Origin: Micropterix aruncella
Taxonomy: Eukaryota > Arthropoda > Insecta > Lepidoptera > Micropterigidae
Assembly: GCA_944548615.1 (NCBI GenBank)
Contig: OX155952.1
Location: forward strand, 37,973,850-38,037,849
Direction: 5' to 3'
DNA length: 64,000 bases
The notes beneath the pieces were generated by a model. It saw only the letters and a list, made by a program, of their open reading frames with translations, was not told where the DNA came from and did no database searches. This document shows positions 1-10,876 of this stretch, piece by piece; position 1 is the stretch's first letter, and each line of letters opens with the position of its first letter. A program made the position numbers and the translations under genes.

Positions 1-419
1 GAGCATGAGATATAATGTGTCCCATAATAATAAAAACTATTTATAAATTATCCAATACGAATAATTTATAAATTTATTTTTTCTGTTATTGAGATATCAG
101 AATTTTAATATAAGCAAAAAAAATATTGTTTTAAAATATACCGTATTTATTTTTTAAATATAGCAAATGGCTAACAAATTTTGGTGATTTAAAAAAAATT
201 AAAATATTTATGGCGACTTCTTCAATTAGATTTTTTTAGTACCTACGTATTATTTCTGAGTTAAATAATAATTTAATAAAATTTTGGAAAAACTTGTAAC
301 TTTGCATCTTTTTGGACCACAGTAACACTTATGCCTCATCAATTTATACAAAATATATTTAACTAATTTTCAGAAAACTTGACATGTATGTTATTTACAT
401 CAGTATTTAACAGTTTTAG
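1..419. other. AT-rich non-coding stretch
   Basis: Very AT-rich with runs of A and T and no reading frame of note. The last bases before 420 form a plausible splice acceptor (pyrimidine-poor but ending in 'cagttttag'), which is used in the next entry. Nothing else is recognised. Confidence 0.6.
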
Positions 420-620
420 ATATCAAAAAATGTTCTACTCTACCGCAAAGCTTATGGTCCGCAAAGGGTTGAACAACAACTGATGAACTGCTTAGAGAAA
501 AATAAACTGATAGCTGATGTACAATATGTTAGAGGTAACATGGACATGCTAAGACGGGAGCAAAGGGAACGTTATACGGCCCTGAACCTTGCTGTGGCGT
601 ACGAAAAAACCTTGCAAACC
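420..620 (+). CDS. Candidate coding exon, unidentified
   Basis: A reading frame of 67 codons runs from just after an AG acceptor-like site (418-419) to a TAA at 621. It is richer in G and C than the AT-rich DNA before it and reads as a plausible charged helical segment: a 'YRKAYGPQRVEQQL' start, then 'EKNKLIADVQYVRGNMDMLR' and an Arg/Glu-rich 'REQRER' stretch. There is no start codon at the front, so it would be an internal or terminal exon. The frame beyond the TAA continues directly into a LINE remnant, so the stop may be the true end of the gene or the junction with the LINE. A GT at 533 ('gaGGTAACA') could be a donor that would shorten the exon. I do not recognise the protein. It could be an unfamiliar part of the same retrotransposon. 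Confidence 0.3.
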
Positions 621-623
621 TAA

Positions 624-1067
624 CAAATATGTTTAGAACAATCCGTCAACCACTGGAACAACACGCCAGGGTTGAATCATTCCAAAGCGCTAATTAAGGC
701 TTACGACCGTAAGACGGCTCGTGAGGCCTTATCGCTAAATAGGAACAATCTACGCATACTGGTGAGGGCGCTCACGGGGCATTGCGGCCTGAACAAACAC
801 ATGTACAACCTCAACCTCCGAGACACTAAAATGTTCAGGTTCTGCCAAGGGCAAGATGAAACTCCCCTGCACCTCATATGTAAGTATGGCCCGCTGATGC
901 TCAAAAGATACACCCACTTGGGTGGTCATTACCTCCAACCTGAGGAGGTAAAACAATCTGGTGGCAAAAGCCTGTTGCGGTTCTTAAATGACACGAGGCG
1001 TAGCGCAGAACTAGTAGGTGGCGAACACAATAGATCAGCAATGGTCGCAGTATTACAAGGCTCATAA
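624..1067 (+). pseudogene. LINE ORF2 C-terminal fragment (region after RNase H)
   Basis: The translated segment carries the region that follows RNase H in I/R1/Jockey-type non-LTR retrotransposons: a 'VNHWNNTPG' start, 'LVRALTGHCGLNKHMYNL', a 'FRFCQGQDETPLHLICKYGP' zinc-binding-like segment, then 'LGGHYLQPEEV' and a short tail ending at the stop at 1067. The reverse transcriptase and RNase H catalytic parts are absent, so this is a 5'-truncated dead copy. In the usual zinc motif the second Cys pair is C-D-C; here it reads C-K-Y, so the site looks damaged. The copy continues into an A/T-rich tail with short (AAT) repeats at 1096-1110, as expected for a LINE 3' end. Confidence 0.8.
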
Positions 1068-1087
1068 AGACCTTAGAAAATCCCCAC

Positions 1088-1195
1088 TCAACAAATAATA
1101 ATAATAATAACATGGAGTATATACATATAATTATAAACCATATTATATACATATAATAATAAAACCATATAATATACATATAATTATGTATAGTA
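1088..1195 (+). repeat. AT-rich tandem repeat at LINE 3' end
   Basis: Three imperfect copies of a roughly 30-base unit containing 'atatacatataat' and 'aaaccat' follow an (AAT)n run. It probably began as the 3' tail of the LINE just upstream. Confidence 0.6.
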
Positions 1196-2791
1196 AATTT
1201 ATGTCTGTCTCAGGATTTGAAATAACTGTCTGCAGTGGTGTCTATATAATGCATCACATTACTCAATAATTATATGCAGAAGTGGCGGCAGTCACGTGGC
1301 TCGGTTAATGCAGCCGTTTCGGCCCATGTGCTGCAGCCGAAGTCGTAAAGGCGGGCTACCCGCAACATGCGGCACCCATAGTCACAGCCACAGAGTAGTT
1401 ACCATCACCTGTAACCGCAGCCAGGCGATCCAAAACCCCAGCCTCGGCAAGACCTGCAATCCGACTTTTCCTTAATTGGAAGTAAAAAACGGGTTTGTGA
1501 TTTCATTTTAGTGAAAACTTCATTAAAAAGGCTCCATAACAAAGCTCCAGAGCTAGCGATGACATGCTTTTGCTGTCTACAAATATCTTAATATATCCCG
1601 TGGTCCAATGATTGCGGCGCAAAGTGGGATGACGTATATTTTGAATAACAATAGTAAAAAATCTAAAAAAACACCCTTTTTACTTTAAAGTACGGCATTT
1701 CAAAGCAAAAAAATAAATAACCACTTTTAGTGGTCGTGTAAGCCACGTATGTAATGTTTTATAGTATTTGAGTGTAAAAGTGTGGAGCGCTTTTTCTTCA
1801 AACCAAACTATCATAATGCTTCTTACTAAAATGTTTCCCAGACTGCTAAGATACGCTGTTTTGTTATAGAGTTCCAGTGCCTACATCTCGATTCTATCGA
1901 TCCCGAAAACAATTTATGACCAAAGTACATCTCAAGACGATTCAAACCAGCCATAATACGTCAAGTATTCGTTGATCCGTTATTGATTTCCAGTGTCTAT
2001 CTTCCGCTTCCAATATCAGACCCTGTTAGGAAATCATTTGCGTCAAAATAATCGTAATTTCACAACGGAAAGGGTTAGGCTAGTGGTTACACAAGAGAAG
2101 ATCGTGTAGATCTTGATGGAATTTAAAAATGCGAGCTGAGCAAAAAAAATAGGTTGTCCACAAAAGAAGTTTTCAAGAAAAAAATATTACGATAGTATAT
2201 CGATATTATCCAATCACATGATTTATTTGTTTATAATAAATATTTTAGTAATAAAATAATTAAACTTGTTGCTATCAGTATCGCAATACAAGCAAATCGC
2301 TTTATTGCCCCGATTTATTGCCAGACAATAGGAGCAATTGTCTGGCATCGTCTTTTGAGACCTTTCAAATATCGGAAAGTCAAATAAATTATTATAAAAA
2401 ATCGCTGTGATCGAGACGATTGACTAAAATAGATGGGTTTGTTTTCTCTGCGTCAACAAGGGCCCAAATCTTCGGTAATAATTGGGGAGCCAGCGACAAA
2501 AAAGTGCAAGAGTTTTGTAAAAGCTGATACTTTCAGATCAGACAGTATTTTGACCATAGAATGCCGGGGTAGAGTCAGCAGGCCAGACTCCGGGACAAAG
2601 GTATTTTTTTAATTAGTACCCCTAAGATGTTATGGAAAAGCTGAAAATTCATCAGTAGATAGTGGAGGCAATAAAGAACTCGAAACAAATAGTCGGACTG
2701 ATTAAAAATATAACGCGTAGCGTCAGCATTGCTCCATGCATGTCACATAAAAGAAGACCCTGCAAATACGCCGGTACGTATTCGCCGGTAC
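1196..2791. other. Non-coding, no recognised gene
   Basis: No supported reading frame. A GC-richer block at about 1270-1470, between AT-rich flanks, looks like an old repeat fragment but I cannot name it. The sequence from 2050 to 2620 is AT-rich and featureless. Confidence 0.4.
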
Positions 2792-3063
2792 GGCCCGGTG
2801 GCATAGTGGTTAGGTCGTCTGATCTTACATTGTAAGATCCCGGGTTCGATTCCCGCTGGGTCACCATTGTTCGTTGGGATAGAATTAACGGAATTGCATT
2901 TTAAGTTCTGTCGATCGAATGCACTTCGATCGAATAACAAGACACACATGTTACACATCCACATACATATACACACGTCATAGTAGGGTTGGTTGTAAGA
3001 GATTGTCAATAAACCCGCCAATTGTGATTTTCACAATAAAGAGTAGAAACAAACAAACAAACA
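2792..3063 (+). repeat. tRNA-derived SINE
   Basis: The first 72 bases resemble a tRNA: a seven-pair acceptor stem (2792-2798 with 2856-2862, two G-U pairs), an A-box-like 'TGGCATAGTGGTTAGG' and a near-perfect B box 'GGTTCGATTCCC' inside a T-arm. The acceptor is followed by A-CCA (2863-2866), as in a mature, CCA-tailed tRNA. The anticodon arm has become a long palindrome (GATCTTAC-ATT-GTAAGATC), so it cannot be a working tRNA. About 180 bases of unrelated body follow, ending in an (AAAC)n tail at 3047-3063. This head-body-tail layout is that of a SINE copied by a LINE. Flanking target duplications were not clear. Confidence 0.8.
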
Positions 3064-3994
3064 TATTACGCATGGGTCTAATGTGCCGCGCAATATAAGG
3101 GTCAATGTTTGTGACGTGTTGTGATAGTAATGGTGACGCCATGCATTCTATTGTTAAGCAGTCTGAGCATTTATTTCGAGTTCTGTATTACATTCAATGT
3201 CTACTGATGAACTTTAGGCTTTTCCAAAACACTTTAGGGATACTAATGAAAATCACACCTTTCACAGTACGCAAGCGCCAGGTGTCCCGGAGTCTGGTCC
3301 TGCTGACTCTACTTCAGCATTATATGGCCAAAATAGTCTCTGATTTGAAAGTATCAACTTTTACAAAACTTTTGCTGTTTTTTTGTCGCTGCCTCTTGGA
3401 CTGTAAGGTCGTTCGGAGGATAGACTTTTAATACTATAAACGCTGCGATCGGCTAGGGGGACTATACAATTATTGAGATAAGGTATATAATAATATTTTA
3501 AATGTATTCGAATCGATACGTCTCGACCGCCAAATACGCGCACGAATACATTACTGTCTCCTTGGAATGGTTTCTGTGAAAGGAATGGTCTGTCATATGG
3601 CGCGCTCAACCGCTGGTCATCTCAGAATACTAATATTCAAGAGAGGGATGAACGGGCCACATCTGCGTTAACAAATCAAATCGTCCTTCAAGATCTCAAC
3701 CGCAGCTTCATTTAAATTCTCGCTCCAGCTGACAGAGCCGGGGAAGGATAAATAATGAACAGCTTTCCAATAAGCAGTCGTATTTAAATATCACTTGATA
3801 GCTATTAGATGATATATTAATTGAAACGCGGCGTGTTTGGCAATAGCAGTCAACTCATGCGGGATTAATTTTAAAATCAATGACTCTAAATTTTAAATTC
3901 ACTCTAATGCGTTTCGATAATAAGTATAGCGTCATATTAATTTAAGAAAATATATAAATAAAAAAAAATAAAAAAATGGAGTTAAAAAAATAAA
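3064..3994. other. Non-coding, no recognised gene
   Basis: A frame at 3105-3431 has no recognisable domain and uses no convincing start. The rest is AT-rich unique-looking sequence. Nothing else is seen. Confidence 0.4.
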
Positions 3995-4345
3995 TACACA
4001 AAGGCGAGTTTAGTGTCACATGGCAAGATCTTGCAACTAAGCTAGTCGTACAATGCAATGGTACATGCGCGAGTAGTGGAAATAAAATAATATTTACCAA
4101 ATACGTTATTCTGCGCAAAATACATACAACTATATTTAAAACTAAGAATGCCCGAGAAAAAAAATCGGGAGAGGAAGGAGAGAGAAATGAAAGAACTGTG
4201 TACTTCTTAGAAAAGTAATACTTTTTAGGTGAGTCTTGAACGATTCTAAAGAAGGTGAGATTCGTATATTTGCCGAGAGATCGCTCTAGAGTCTTACACC
4301 ATGAACATATGAAGAGTAGTAGTTGAAATTAGTATTATGAGGAGG
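3995..4345 (-). repeat. LINE 3' end, family A (decayed)
   Basis: In reverse orientation this matches the 3' end of the copy at 45412-45760: an 'aaggcgag' block near 4000, the 'catggcaagatcttgcaact' block, the A/G-rich stretch and, at about 4200-4300, remains of the ORF2 end ('KKYYFSKK' followed by frameshifts). It is a short 5'-truncated CR1/Jockey-type fragment. Confidence 0.65.
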
Positions 4346-4466
4346 AATTTTGAGTAAATTATTAGAGGCTAACCGAAGAACAAGACCGTGGAAATTTAAT
4401 GATTCGAAAAGATTGTGGAGTGGAATTGTGTTGATTGCGAGATTATGCGATAGAAAAGGGCAAGTA

Positions 4467-5238
4467 CAGTCAACGAAATATTATTTGACAAAAGTGTCGT
4501 TAGCACATTGGTACCTTTTCACACCTCTCTTCGAATGTCTGATGGCTTGATATGGTTAGACTAAATCGCCTTGATCGCTTAATAATTATTATTATTTATA
4601 CGTATCAATTTTCAAGCAAAAACACTAATAATAACATTTTCTTCCGAATCTTTCAATGACAGCTGAATAAGCAATAGAATTAATTCAAGTGATAGGATAA
4701 AGTGAAAGCTTTGACTGAACTGAAAATAATAATGCGAACGCAATGATCATTAACTTGGTAAGTAGCTAAACGATTAGGACTATTAATTAGTGAAACACTA
4801 ACAGTTCGATTTCGAAATCATTAGTAATTAGTGTGTATTTAAATATATCTCTATGAAGTACACATTTTACAATAATTGTTATGACCGAATTTAACATGGT
4901 AAGTAGCTAACCTATTAAGACTATTAATTAGTGTAACAGTAACAGTTCGATTTTGAAATCATCAGTATTTAGTGCGTATTTTAATATATCTGTCTGAAAT
5001 ACACATTTTACAATTATTGTTAGGTACATATACAGCAATATTTACTCTAATCTTTGTTGGTATAAAGTTCAAGATGTTATGATCAAACCCGGTGCAGCGG
5101 TCAGTTTGTGCCTTGAAGTATTCCACGCAGGTAGAATCGATCTCCAATAGTAAAATAAACGGTTACAACTTTTTGGGAATCACTGTTTATTTTATGACAT
5201 TTTAACGACACTTTTGTCAAATAATATTTCGTAGACTA
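4467..5238. mobile_element. 772-bp MITE with 36-bp inverted ends
   Basis: The first 36 bases (4467-4502, starting CAGTCAACGAAATATTATTT) match the inverse of the last 36 (5203-5238) with two differences. Both ends are flanked by TA (4465-4466 and 5239-5240), the target used by Tc1/mariner-type transposons, and CAGT is a common start in that group. The element holds no transposase. It contains a direct repeat of about 140 bases, 4755-4895 and 4897-5033, each starting near 'atggtaagtagctaa'. A second, partial copy with one inverted end lies at 21405-21615. It is therefore a non-autonomous element that needs a transposase from elsewhere. Confidence 0.8.
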
Positions 5239-5346
5239 TATATGAACATTTCTCCTTTGAAGTACTGGCAACCATTTTAAACGTGCCCTATATTCGGAAA
5301 CGTGACCATACTTATATAAAGCCCTATTTAAAATAAAACAACTATA

Positions 5347-5817
5347 TTGGAAACCTTGTTTCACTTTAATTTATTGGAAAAATAACAATATCATTTAAGT
5401 GGTTTACGCAAAATACGAATATGGAATTAAAACAACTTGTGTTATATGGCTTAAACGGTTTTGTTGTTGTTACTATCTCTTCGAACCTTTATCCTCTTAA
5501 TACCGTTTAAATAACACTTCTTAAATCGGTTTATTATGGTGAAATAAAGACACGGACAACATACATACATGAACCTGAAAACATTACAGTATTTTTTTTG
5601 GAAACCTTGTTTCACTTTAATTTATTGGAAAAATAACAATATCATTTAACTGGTTTACGCAAAATACGAATATGGAATTAAAACAACTTGTGTTATATGG
5701 CTCAAACGGTTGTGTTGTTGTTACTATCTCTTCGAACCTTTATCCTCTTAATACCGTTTAAATAACACTTCTTAAATCGGTTTATTATGGTGAAATAAAG
5801 ACACGGACAACATACAT
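5347..5817 (+). repeat. 251-bp tandem duplication, second copy split by a LINE
   Basis: The sequence starting 'ttggaaaccttgtttcac' at 5347 starts again at 5598 with only a few differences. The second copy runs to 5817, is cut by the LINE at 5818-6888, and resumes at 6902 with 'acatgaacctgaaaacatta'. The unit ends in 'ttgggcagtcgt', also found at the ends of the related copies at 9126-9425 and, reversed, 54965-55265. It is an unclassified dispersed repeat that duplicated locally before the LINE inserted. Confidence 0.8.
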
Positions 5818-6888
5818 GTAGTAGTAGTAGTAGATGGAGTGGGGGGCTTGTTTCCAGCCCTTGATGTCACCTAGATCTGTAAGGTCTTTTGTAACTACCC
5901 ACTGTGTGGTTAGGTCAATGGTCAGCTAGTAGCCCGGTACTTCTTACCAGTCCAAGTAGGTCACTGACCTTCAAGTTGGGCAGATCGCTGGGTTCGAGAA
6001 AGGCTCGTCCCAGTAAACTGTGTCTTTTGGCGGCGAGCCCTGGACAGCGGCCAACAATGTGTATGCTGTCTTCAGGTTCCTCGGCACATATTCGGCAATC
6101 CTTGCTCTCAGTCAAGCCAAGGTTGAATAGATGAGCTCTAAGGGTCGTGTGTCCGGTGAGGAGACCGATAGTGGTTCTAAGGTTCTTCTTGCTCATGTCA
6201 AGTAGGGCCTTGGTTTTCTTCTGTAGTGGTTGCTCCATCATGGCTTTTGCCTGGCGACATCCCTGACTCTGTTTCCAGGAAGCCCGATGTTCCTGCTCCA
6301 AGCAGTCCCTGATGATTTTCTTACCTGTAGCGAAGGGGACCCCTACAGCTGGCACCACTGGGCAATCCAGTGTGCCCAGTTTTGCCAGTCTGTCGGCCTC
6401 TTCGTTTCCGGGTATGCCTTGGTGACCCGGTATCGATATTAGGGTGATTTTGTTGGATCTTCCCAATTTGTTGAGCTCCTGCATGCAGTCCCAGACCACA
6501 GAAGATTCTGTGGTGGCTTTAGCCAGAGCGTCCAGTGCTGCTCTGCTGTCAGAGCAGATGAGGATTTGTCTGTTTTTTACCTCAAGTCGACTTTGTAGTT
6601 TTATGCATTCCAATATGGCAAGTACCTCGGCTTGGAAAACCGTAGCGTATTGTCCAAGGGGGATGCTGATTCTGTGGTTGGTTTTGGGTCCGTACACGCC
6701 TGCCTCAAAACGTCCATTTGTCCCTGAGCCATCGGTGAACCAGGCGTCTGCGTTGTGGCTTTGAAGCCACTGCGGATTTTTCCATTCTTCCCTGGTGGGG
6801 ATTAGGATTTTATAGGATTTCTCTACCGATTTTTTTTTCCGTAGTCGATCCTGGGTCAGAGTGAATGGGCTTTTGTGGAGGAGGTTTA
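5818..6888 (-). mobile_element. 5'-truncated LINE insertion with 13-bp target duplication
   Basis: GGACAACATACAT occurs at 5805-5817 and again at 6889-6901, directly flanking this block, and the surrounding repeat is continuous if the block is removed. On the minus strand the insert ends in a (CTA)n tail at 5818-5833 and contains the RNase H end of an ORF2. This is a textbook target-primed insertion, truncated at its 5' end. The exact duplication and long open frame suggest it is fairly young. Confidence 0.92.
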
Positions 6889-6889
6889 G
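5915..6889 (-). CDS. LINE ORF2 C-terminus: RNase H domain and zinc-finger-like tail
   Basis: An uninterrupted frame of 324 residues before the stop; it opens upstream in the flanking repeat (ATG at 6919), so that ATG is accidental. Numbering from there, the RNase H catalytic residues are present: D63 in 'FTDGSG', E98 in 'QAEVLAILE', D124 in 'CSDSRAAL', H166 in 'PGHQG' and D176 in 'NEEADRLAK'. It is followed by 'LLTGHTTLRAHLFNLGL' and a CCHC-type site C275-x2-C278-x8-H287-x4-C292. RNase H removes the RNA strand from the cDNA hybrid in I-, R1- and Jockey-group LINEs that have it. The reverse transcriptase and endonuclease are missing, so the copy cannot move alone. Confidence 0.9.
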   Translation of the reverse strand, partial: LNLLHKSPFTLTQDRLRKKKSVEKSYKILIPTREEWKNPQWLQSHNADAWFTDGSGTNGRFEAGVYGPKTNHRISIPLGQYATVFQAEVLAILECIKLQSRLEVKNRQILICSDSRAALDALAKATTESSVVWDCMQELNKLGRSNKITLISIPGHQGIPGNEEADRLAKLGTLDCPVVPAVGVPFATGKKIIRDCLEQEHRASWKQSQGCRQAKAMMEQPLQKKTKALLDMSKKNLRTTIGLLTGHTTLRAHLFNLGLTESKDCRICAEEPEDSIHIVGRCPGLAAKRHSLLGRAFLEPSDLPNLKVSDLLGLVRSTGLLADH

Positions 6890-6901
6890 GACAACATACA
6901 T

Positions 6902-7423
6902 ACATGAACCTGAAAACATTACAGTATTTTTTTTGGGCAGTCGTTTAATAGTCGTCGATTGGAGGAAAGAGGGATGCAGTGTCTGGCCGCCGGTTTTTAG
7001 CCCTCAACTGGGCGCCCTAGGCCTTCCACGATGCAGTGCTGTCCCGCCGCTTCCGCCAACATCCGTCGCTTATAAGCTGTCGAGTTGCCTTCTTCGCCGG
7101 GCAAGTCGTCGTACATTATGCAGGAGGTATCCGCAAGCAGACCTGTCCACCGAAGCGTGCAGGCCCCTTCGACCAACTTTAGCCTACAAGCCGACGTGGT
7201 TTACCGCGGTGTGGCCGCTGCGTGTACAACAGCTACTTGGAGCCACTGTTGAGAGATTTGTAGAACGCCCGTGGACCAGTGTGGTTCTCCAATCTCCGTA
7301 AAGAAAGCCGACTGAAGTAACCTGAAAGGTGCTACCACTAGACGCTCCACTCCTCTCCACTCCTGACCAATCGCATGTGATTACCGCGATAGGCTCCCCA
7401 AAAGCGTAGCCATCATAATGTTT
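6902..7423. other. Repeat end and GC-richer unclassified block
   Basis: The first 30 bases complete the tandem unit interrupted by the LINE. From about 6950 to 7330 the sequence is GC-richer than its surroundings. An open frame at 6861-7301 is Pro/Leu/Arg-rich with no recognisable motif and is probably chance. No gene is supported. Confidence 0.4.
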
Positions 7424-8120
7424 TGTCGTGACAACGTCTTATAAATCGATGGAGCCTGCTGCACGCACGAAAAAAACATGACTCATGCGGCGTTACCTCG
7501 CTCCGAGGCGTTCCATTTATTATATTTATTATTCAATATAAATGCTGCCATCTACCGGTTGCGACAAGAATTATTTACTAACCTCAGTCTAAAATAGTAC
7601 GAATGAAAATCACTAGATTGATTTAAATTCTTGACATAATTTTATATGTATTCTTGATATACGGAATGCTATTACTGAACGGACAATTTTCTTGTGGGTA
7701 CAACGAAATGCAACGAAGTAGGCAACTTTTATTAAAAAAAAAAAAAAAAGTATGAAAAGCTATCATTACCATACGCTATCTAGCGGTTGGTAAAATGTCA
7801 CTGATATTGTTTATTTACGACGTATTACCTACCGCTAGATGGCGCAGCGTGCTCAAACGCTTCTCAAACCGTTATTTAACAGTTTGAGATTTCAAACTTT
7901 CAAATTAAAAAAACAATAAACTTTAAACAATAAACAATTATACAATTATACTGCTATACAATAATACAATAATACATTTACATCTTGTAGTCAAATCGGT
8001 GAATATAAAAGCATATATTTTTGGGTGTGTGTAATAAACAATATCAGAATCTTAAATGAAACTGCTTCAAATGCAACCATTCCATCAGTATTTTCTTATG
8101 ACGTTGTCACGTTCAACTAT
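7424..8120. other. Possible decayed DNA transposon
   Basis: 'CGTGACAACGTCTTATAA' at about 7427 has an inverted counterpart near 8096-8116 (reads GTGACAACGTCATAA on the minus strand). Inside, 'ccgctagatggcgc' and its inverse 'gctatctagcggt' also face each other near 7770-7845. The inverted matches are short, no protein is present and a target duplication is not evident. It may be a non-autonomous element or two nested fragments. Confidence 0.3.
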
Positions 8121-9125
8121 CGTCAGTAAACCGACTTTACAGACAACTGATGTTTTCTTGAAAAAAAACAAAAAATCTAACGACTCAAGATATATTTAAA
8201 AAGTTAAGCGTAAAGATTTGTCATCATCTAAAAAGGCTGGCCCTTTGTACAAAAGTAAACTTCACACATCACCATAATTTTTCAATGCGTATACCTACCT
8301 GTCATAATAGATTACTTAGTAGTAGCTAAAGCACTTCAGATACACTTTAATTTAAACGCTTGTCTAGATAGAGATGCCTGATTACATGAGTGAAATATCT
8401 ACGGTGTAGGTACCACATACGTGTGAAATTGACTTCGGGGGTAAGATATTTTTCATGTAGTTATTTTCCCCGAGACGTTGCTCCCGAGTGCTCTTATGCC
8501 TGGGATGGTGATCAATTATTCTCGCGCTCTACGCTATTTTTGTTTGTACATATATCCATCCCTTTCTATCGGCAAAGATTTTATTAGCGATATACTCTCC
8601 GAAGAATTCCCCGATCTGAAACAAAGGGTACACTTTGTGACGTTAAATCTCTCTAAGATGGCAGCTGGGGATCGACAATTGGCTGCCCTGCGCCCGATGT
8701 ATAGGGGCTTTACCCTTGTTTGAGAGGACAGTATCGTGAATACATAAACGACCCTGCGCTAGGTAACCGAACATCCACATTTCACAAGTCCTGTAAATCA
8801 ACCGACTTAAAAGACTAGATATAATAAGAATTACAAAGGAATGAACTAATAATTTATTTTTGTAGATACGTATGTACACTTTGTTGTAAATGTAGTAAAA
8901 CGAAACTTTATGACCTGCGAAACGATGACATCTGTCAGTTGTATTTTATTTTAATATATTTTATTTTAATATATTTTATTTGCACTTGAAAATAAAAATA
9001 CAACAAGTAATTATATTAAACAGAATTAAAAAAAACGACTGCCGTTACAGAAAGTGAACTATTCTTTTTATAAATATTTTTATTACAGTTTTTATAAAAT
9101 ACTTGTGCTTTATATATTTATCCAT
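8121..9125. other. Non-coding, no recognised gene
   Basis: Mixed composition. A frame ending at 8723 is open but matches nothing I know and has no splice or start context that stands out. The end is AT-rich with short 'tattttattttaata' duplications at 8944-8980. Confidence 0.4.
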
Positions 9126-9425
9126 ATAGATAAATGTATAATTCCATAATGTACTCAAACAGACCTTATATTTGATACTAAAAACGATATATTTATGTTA
9201 ATTTATCGACATTTGGACATTCGAAAATTTAGACATCTACTTACTTGATAATTGGACAGTTAAGGTACCCAATGACACAGGATGACATAGCGATTCTAAC
9301 AATACTACACACTTTAAAATTGGTTTAAGCGTTTAGAAGTTATGGTGGAATAAAGAAACGGAAAACATACATAGATGAACCCTAAACACATTACACCATT
9401 TTTGTTGGGCAGTCGTGTAAAAAGG
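9126..9425 (+). repeat. Dispersed repeat related to 5347 and 54965
   Basis: About 300 bases that align along their whole length with the reverse of 54965-55265: the shared landmarks are a 'gataattggacagtt'-like block, 'tggtggaataaagaaacgg', a 'acattacacc' block and the terminal 'ttgggcagtcgtgta'. The second half also matches the tandem unit at 5347-5817. The family is non-coding; its class is unknown. Confidence 0.75.
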
Positions 9426-10135
9426 CAAACTTATTGCGACATGATAATATCATGCAACTAACCTATTCACACTGTTCACGGTGCGGACGCTTCGTACCCT
9501 AAATGCACTATGTTCGGCTGAGCCAGAATTAGATATTTGGACCGTGAACTTAGCACAACTGCAAAGTACGGTAATGGCATTTCTTAGCAATCAAGTAATT
9601 AGATAAATAGTATGTAGTATTAAAATTCTTAAAAAGAAGTACCTAGTATAATAAGAAAGGTTAGATAATCATTAGATATATGTAAGTATAATCGTTTAAT
9701 ATTACGCTTTAACGTATTTCTCAGTCTCGTTTGCTATAGTCTAGAATAATAGTCTATAAGTATATTGGAAAAATAATTATAGTAATAGTAATGGAGTACC
9801 AGTAATATAATATTATTATTAGTAAAATTATAATAATAGCCTATATTAGAATAATAGTTATAATCTAGAATAATAGCCTAGAAAAATAATTAACGATTTG
9901 GAATCATCTGTAAGGTTAATTATATTTTGGGAAATAAATAAATAAATAAACATGCGCGCAATGTGGAAAGAAAGATTTAAAAAAAATAATTTATTCTGCG
10001 TAAAATACAAACTACTATATTTAAAACTAAGGAAATAACATACCCGAGGAATGAAAATTTGATACAGGAATGAAAGAGAAAGGGAAGAACAGGTTACTTC
10101 TTAGAAAAGTAATGCTTTTTTTCTAAATAGGACAA
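9426..10135 (-). repeat. LINE 3' end, family A, split by a second insertion
   Basis: The bases at 9426-9465 ('aaggcaaacttattgcgaca...' and 'caactaacct') and 9950-10135 ('catgcgcgcaatgtgg' to the 'ggttacttcttagaaaagta' block) are adjacent in the family-A copies at 3995 and 45412. Here they are separated by about 485 bases that end in (AAAT)n at 9928-9948, likely another retroposed 3' end. Within the insert, 9740-9890 holds a degenerate 'tagaataatag' tandem repeat. Confidence 0.6.
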
Positions 10136-10876
10136 GTTTTGTATATTGTGATGAAAATACAACGTTATTATAATAACCTTACCTGGAGAATTTACAGAAA
10201 TAATATATTTCAGTGAAACATAGCATCGACGTGTAAAAATGCCCCTAAAAACGGCCGGCTAAACTTTTCTCGGTGTGAGAAAGTACATTTTCAAGTTTGC
10301 CGTCCAACAAAAGAGATTAAAACTGTCTGGCAATTAGTACGACTTATCTGTGTAAGATATCGCAAAGCTTTGTAGAAGTTCAACTTTTTAAGTGCTAACT
10401 TTGTACTTTGTGTAATTCATCGATCGCAATGGCGTTTTTATATAAGGCTTTAGCCAAGACGGCTTGTCCCAGGTCGTGGTATATCTTAGAGAACCGATCA
10501 TATTCGAATATTCCGAAGTATTTATGTGATCGTATTTTGTAAAGAAAACGCCCACAAAACCAAAGTTTTGTATTATTTTTAAATAAATATAGAATATATG
10601 AATAGATCGCGAAGTGAATGAATAAATAAAGAACTTATAATGTAAAAGTTTATAAAGATACTTTTGTTCATAAACAGTAGTAAAAAGATATCAGTACGAC
10701 ATAATAGCTCTTCATTCCGTTACATATCTCTAAGAAAGTGTACAATATGACTACGAATACTAATTCGTGTATTCGCTGGCATTCTCTGGTATTCCTAATG
10801 ACTGCTTCATTATACAACACATTCCTAATCGCGGGAGTAGGTGTAAAAACGTAAAATTATATGCTGTAACTGATAA
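10136..10876. other. Non-coding, no recognised gene
   Basis: Unique-looking AT-rich sequence without a supported reading frame. Confidence 0.4.

Noticed and set aside
2792..2866. Functional tRNA gene
   Set aside because: The anticodon arm is a long palindrome without a proper seven-base loop, the T stem is one pair short, and a SINE body and (AAAC)n tail follow.
6861..7301. 146-codon plus-strand frame
   Set aside because: Starts in LINE/repeat sequence on the wrong strand and has no recognisable domain or conserved motif.
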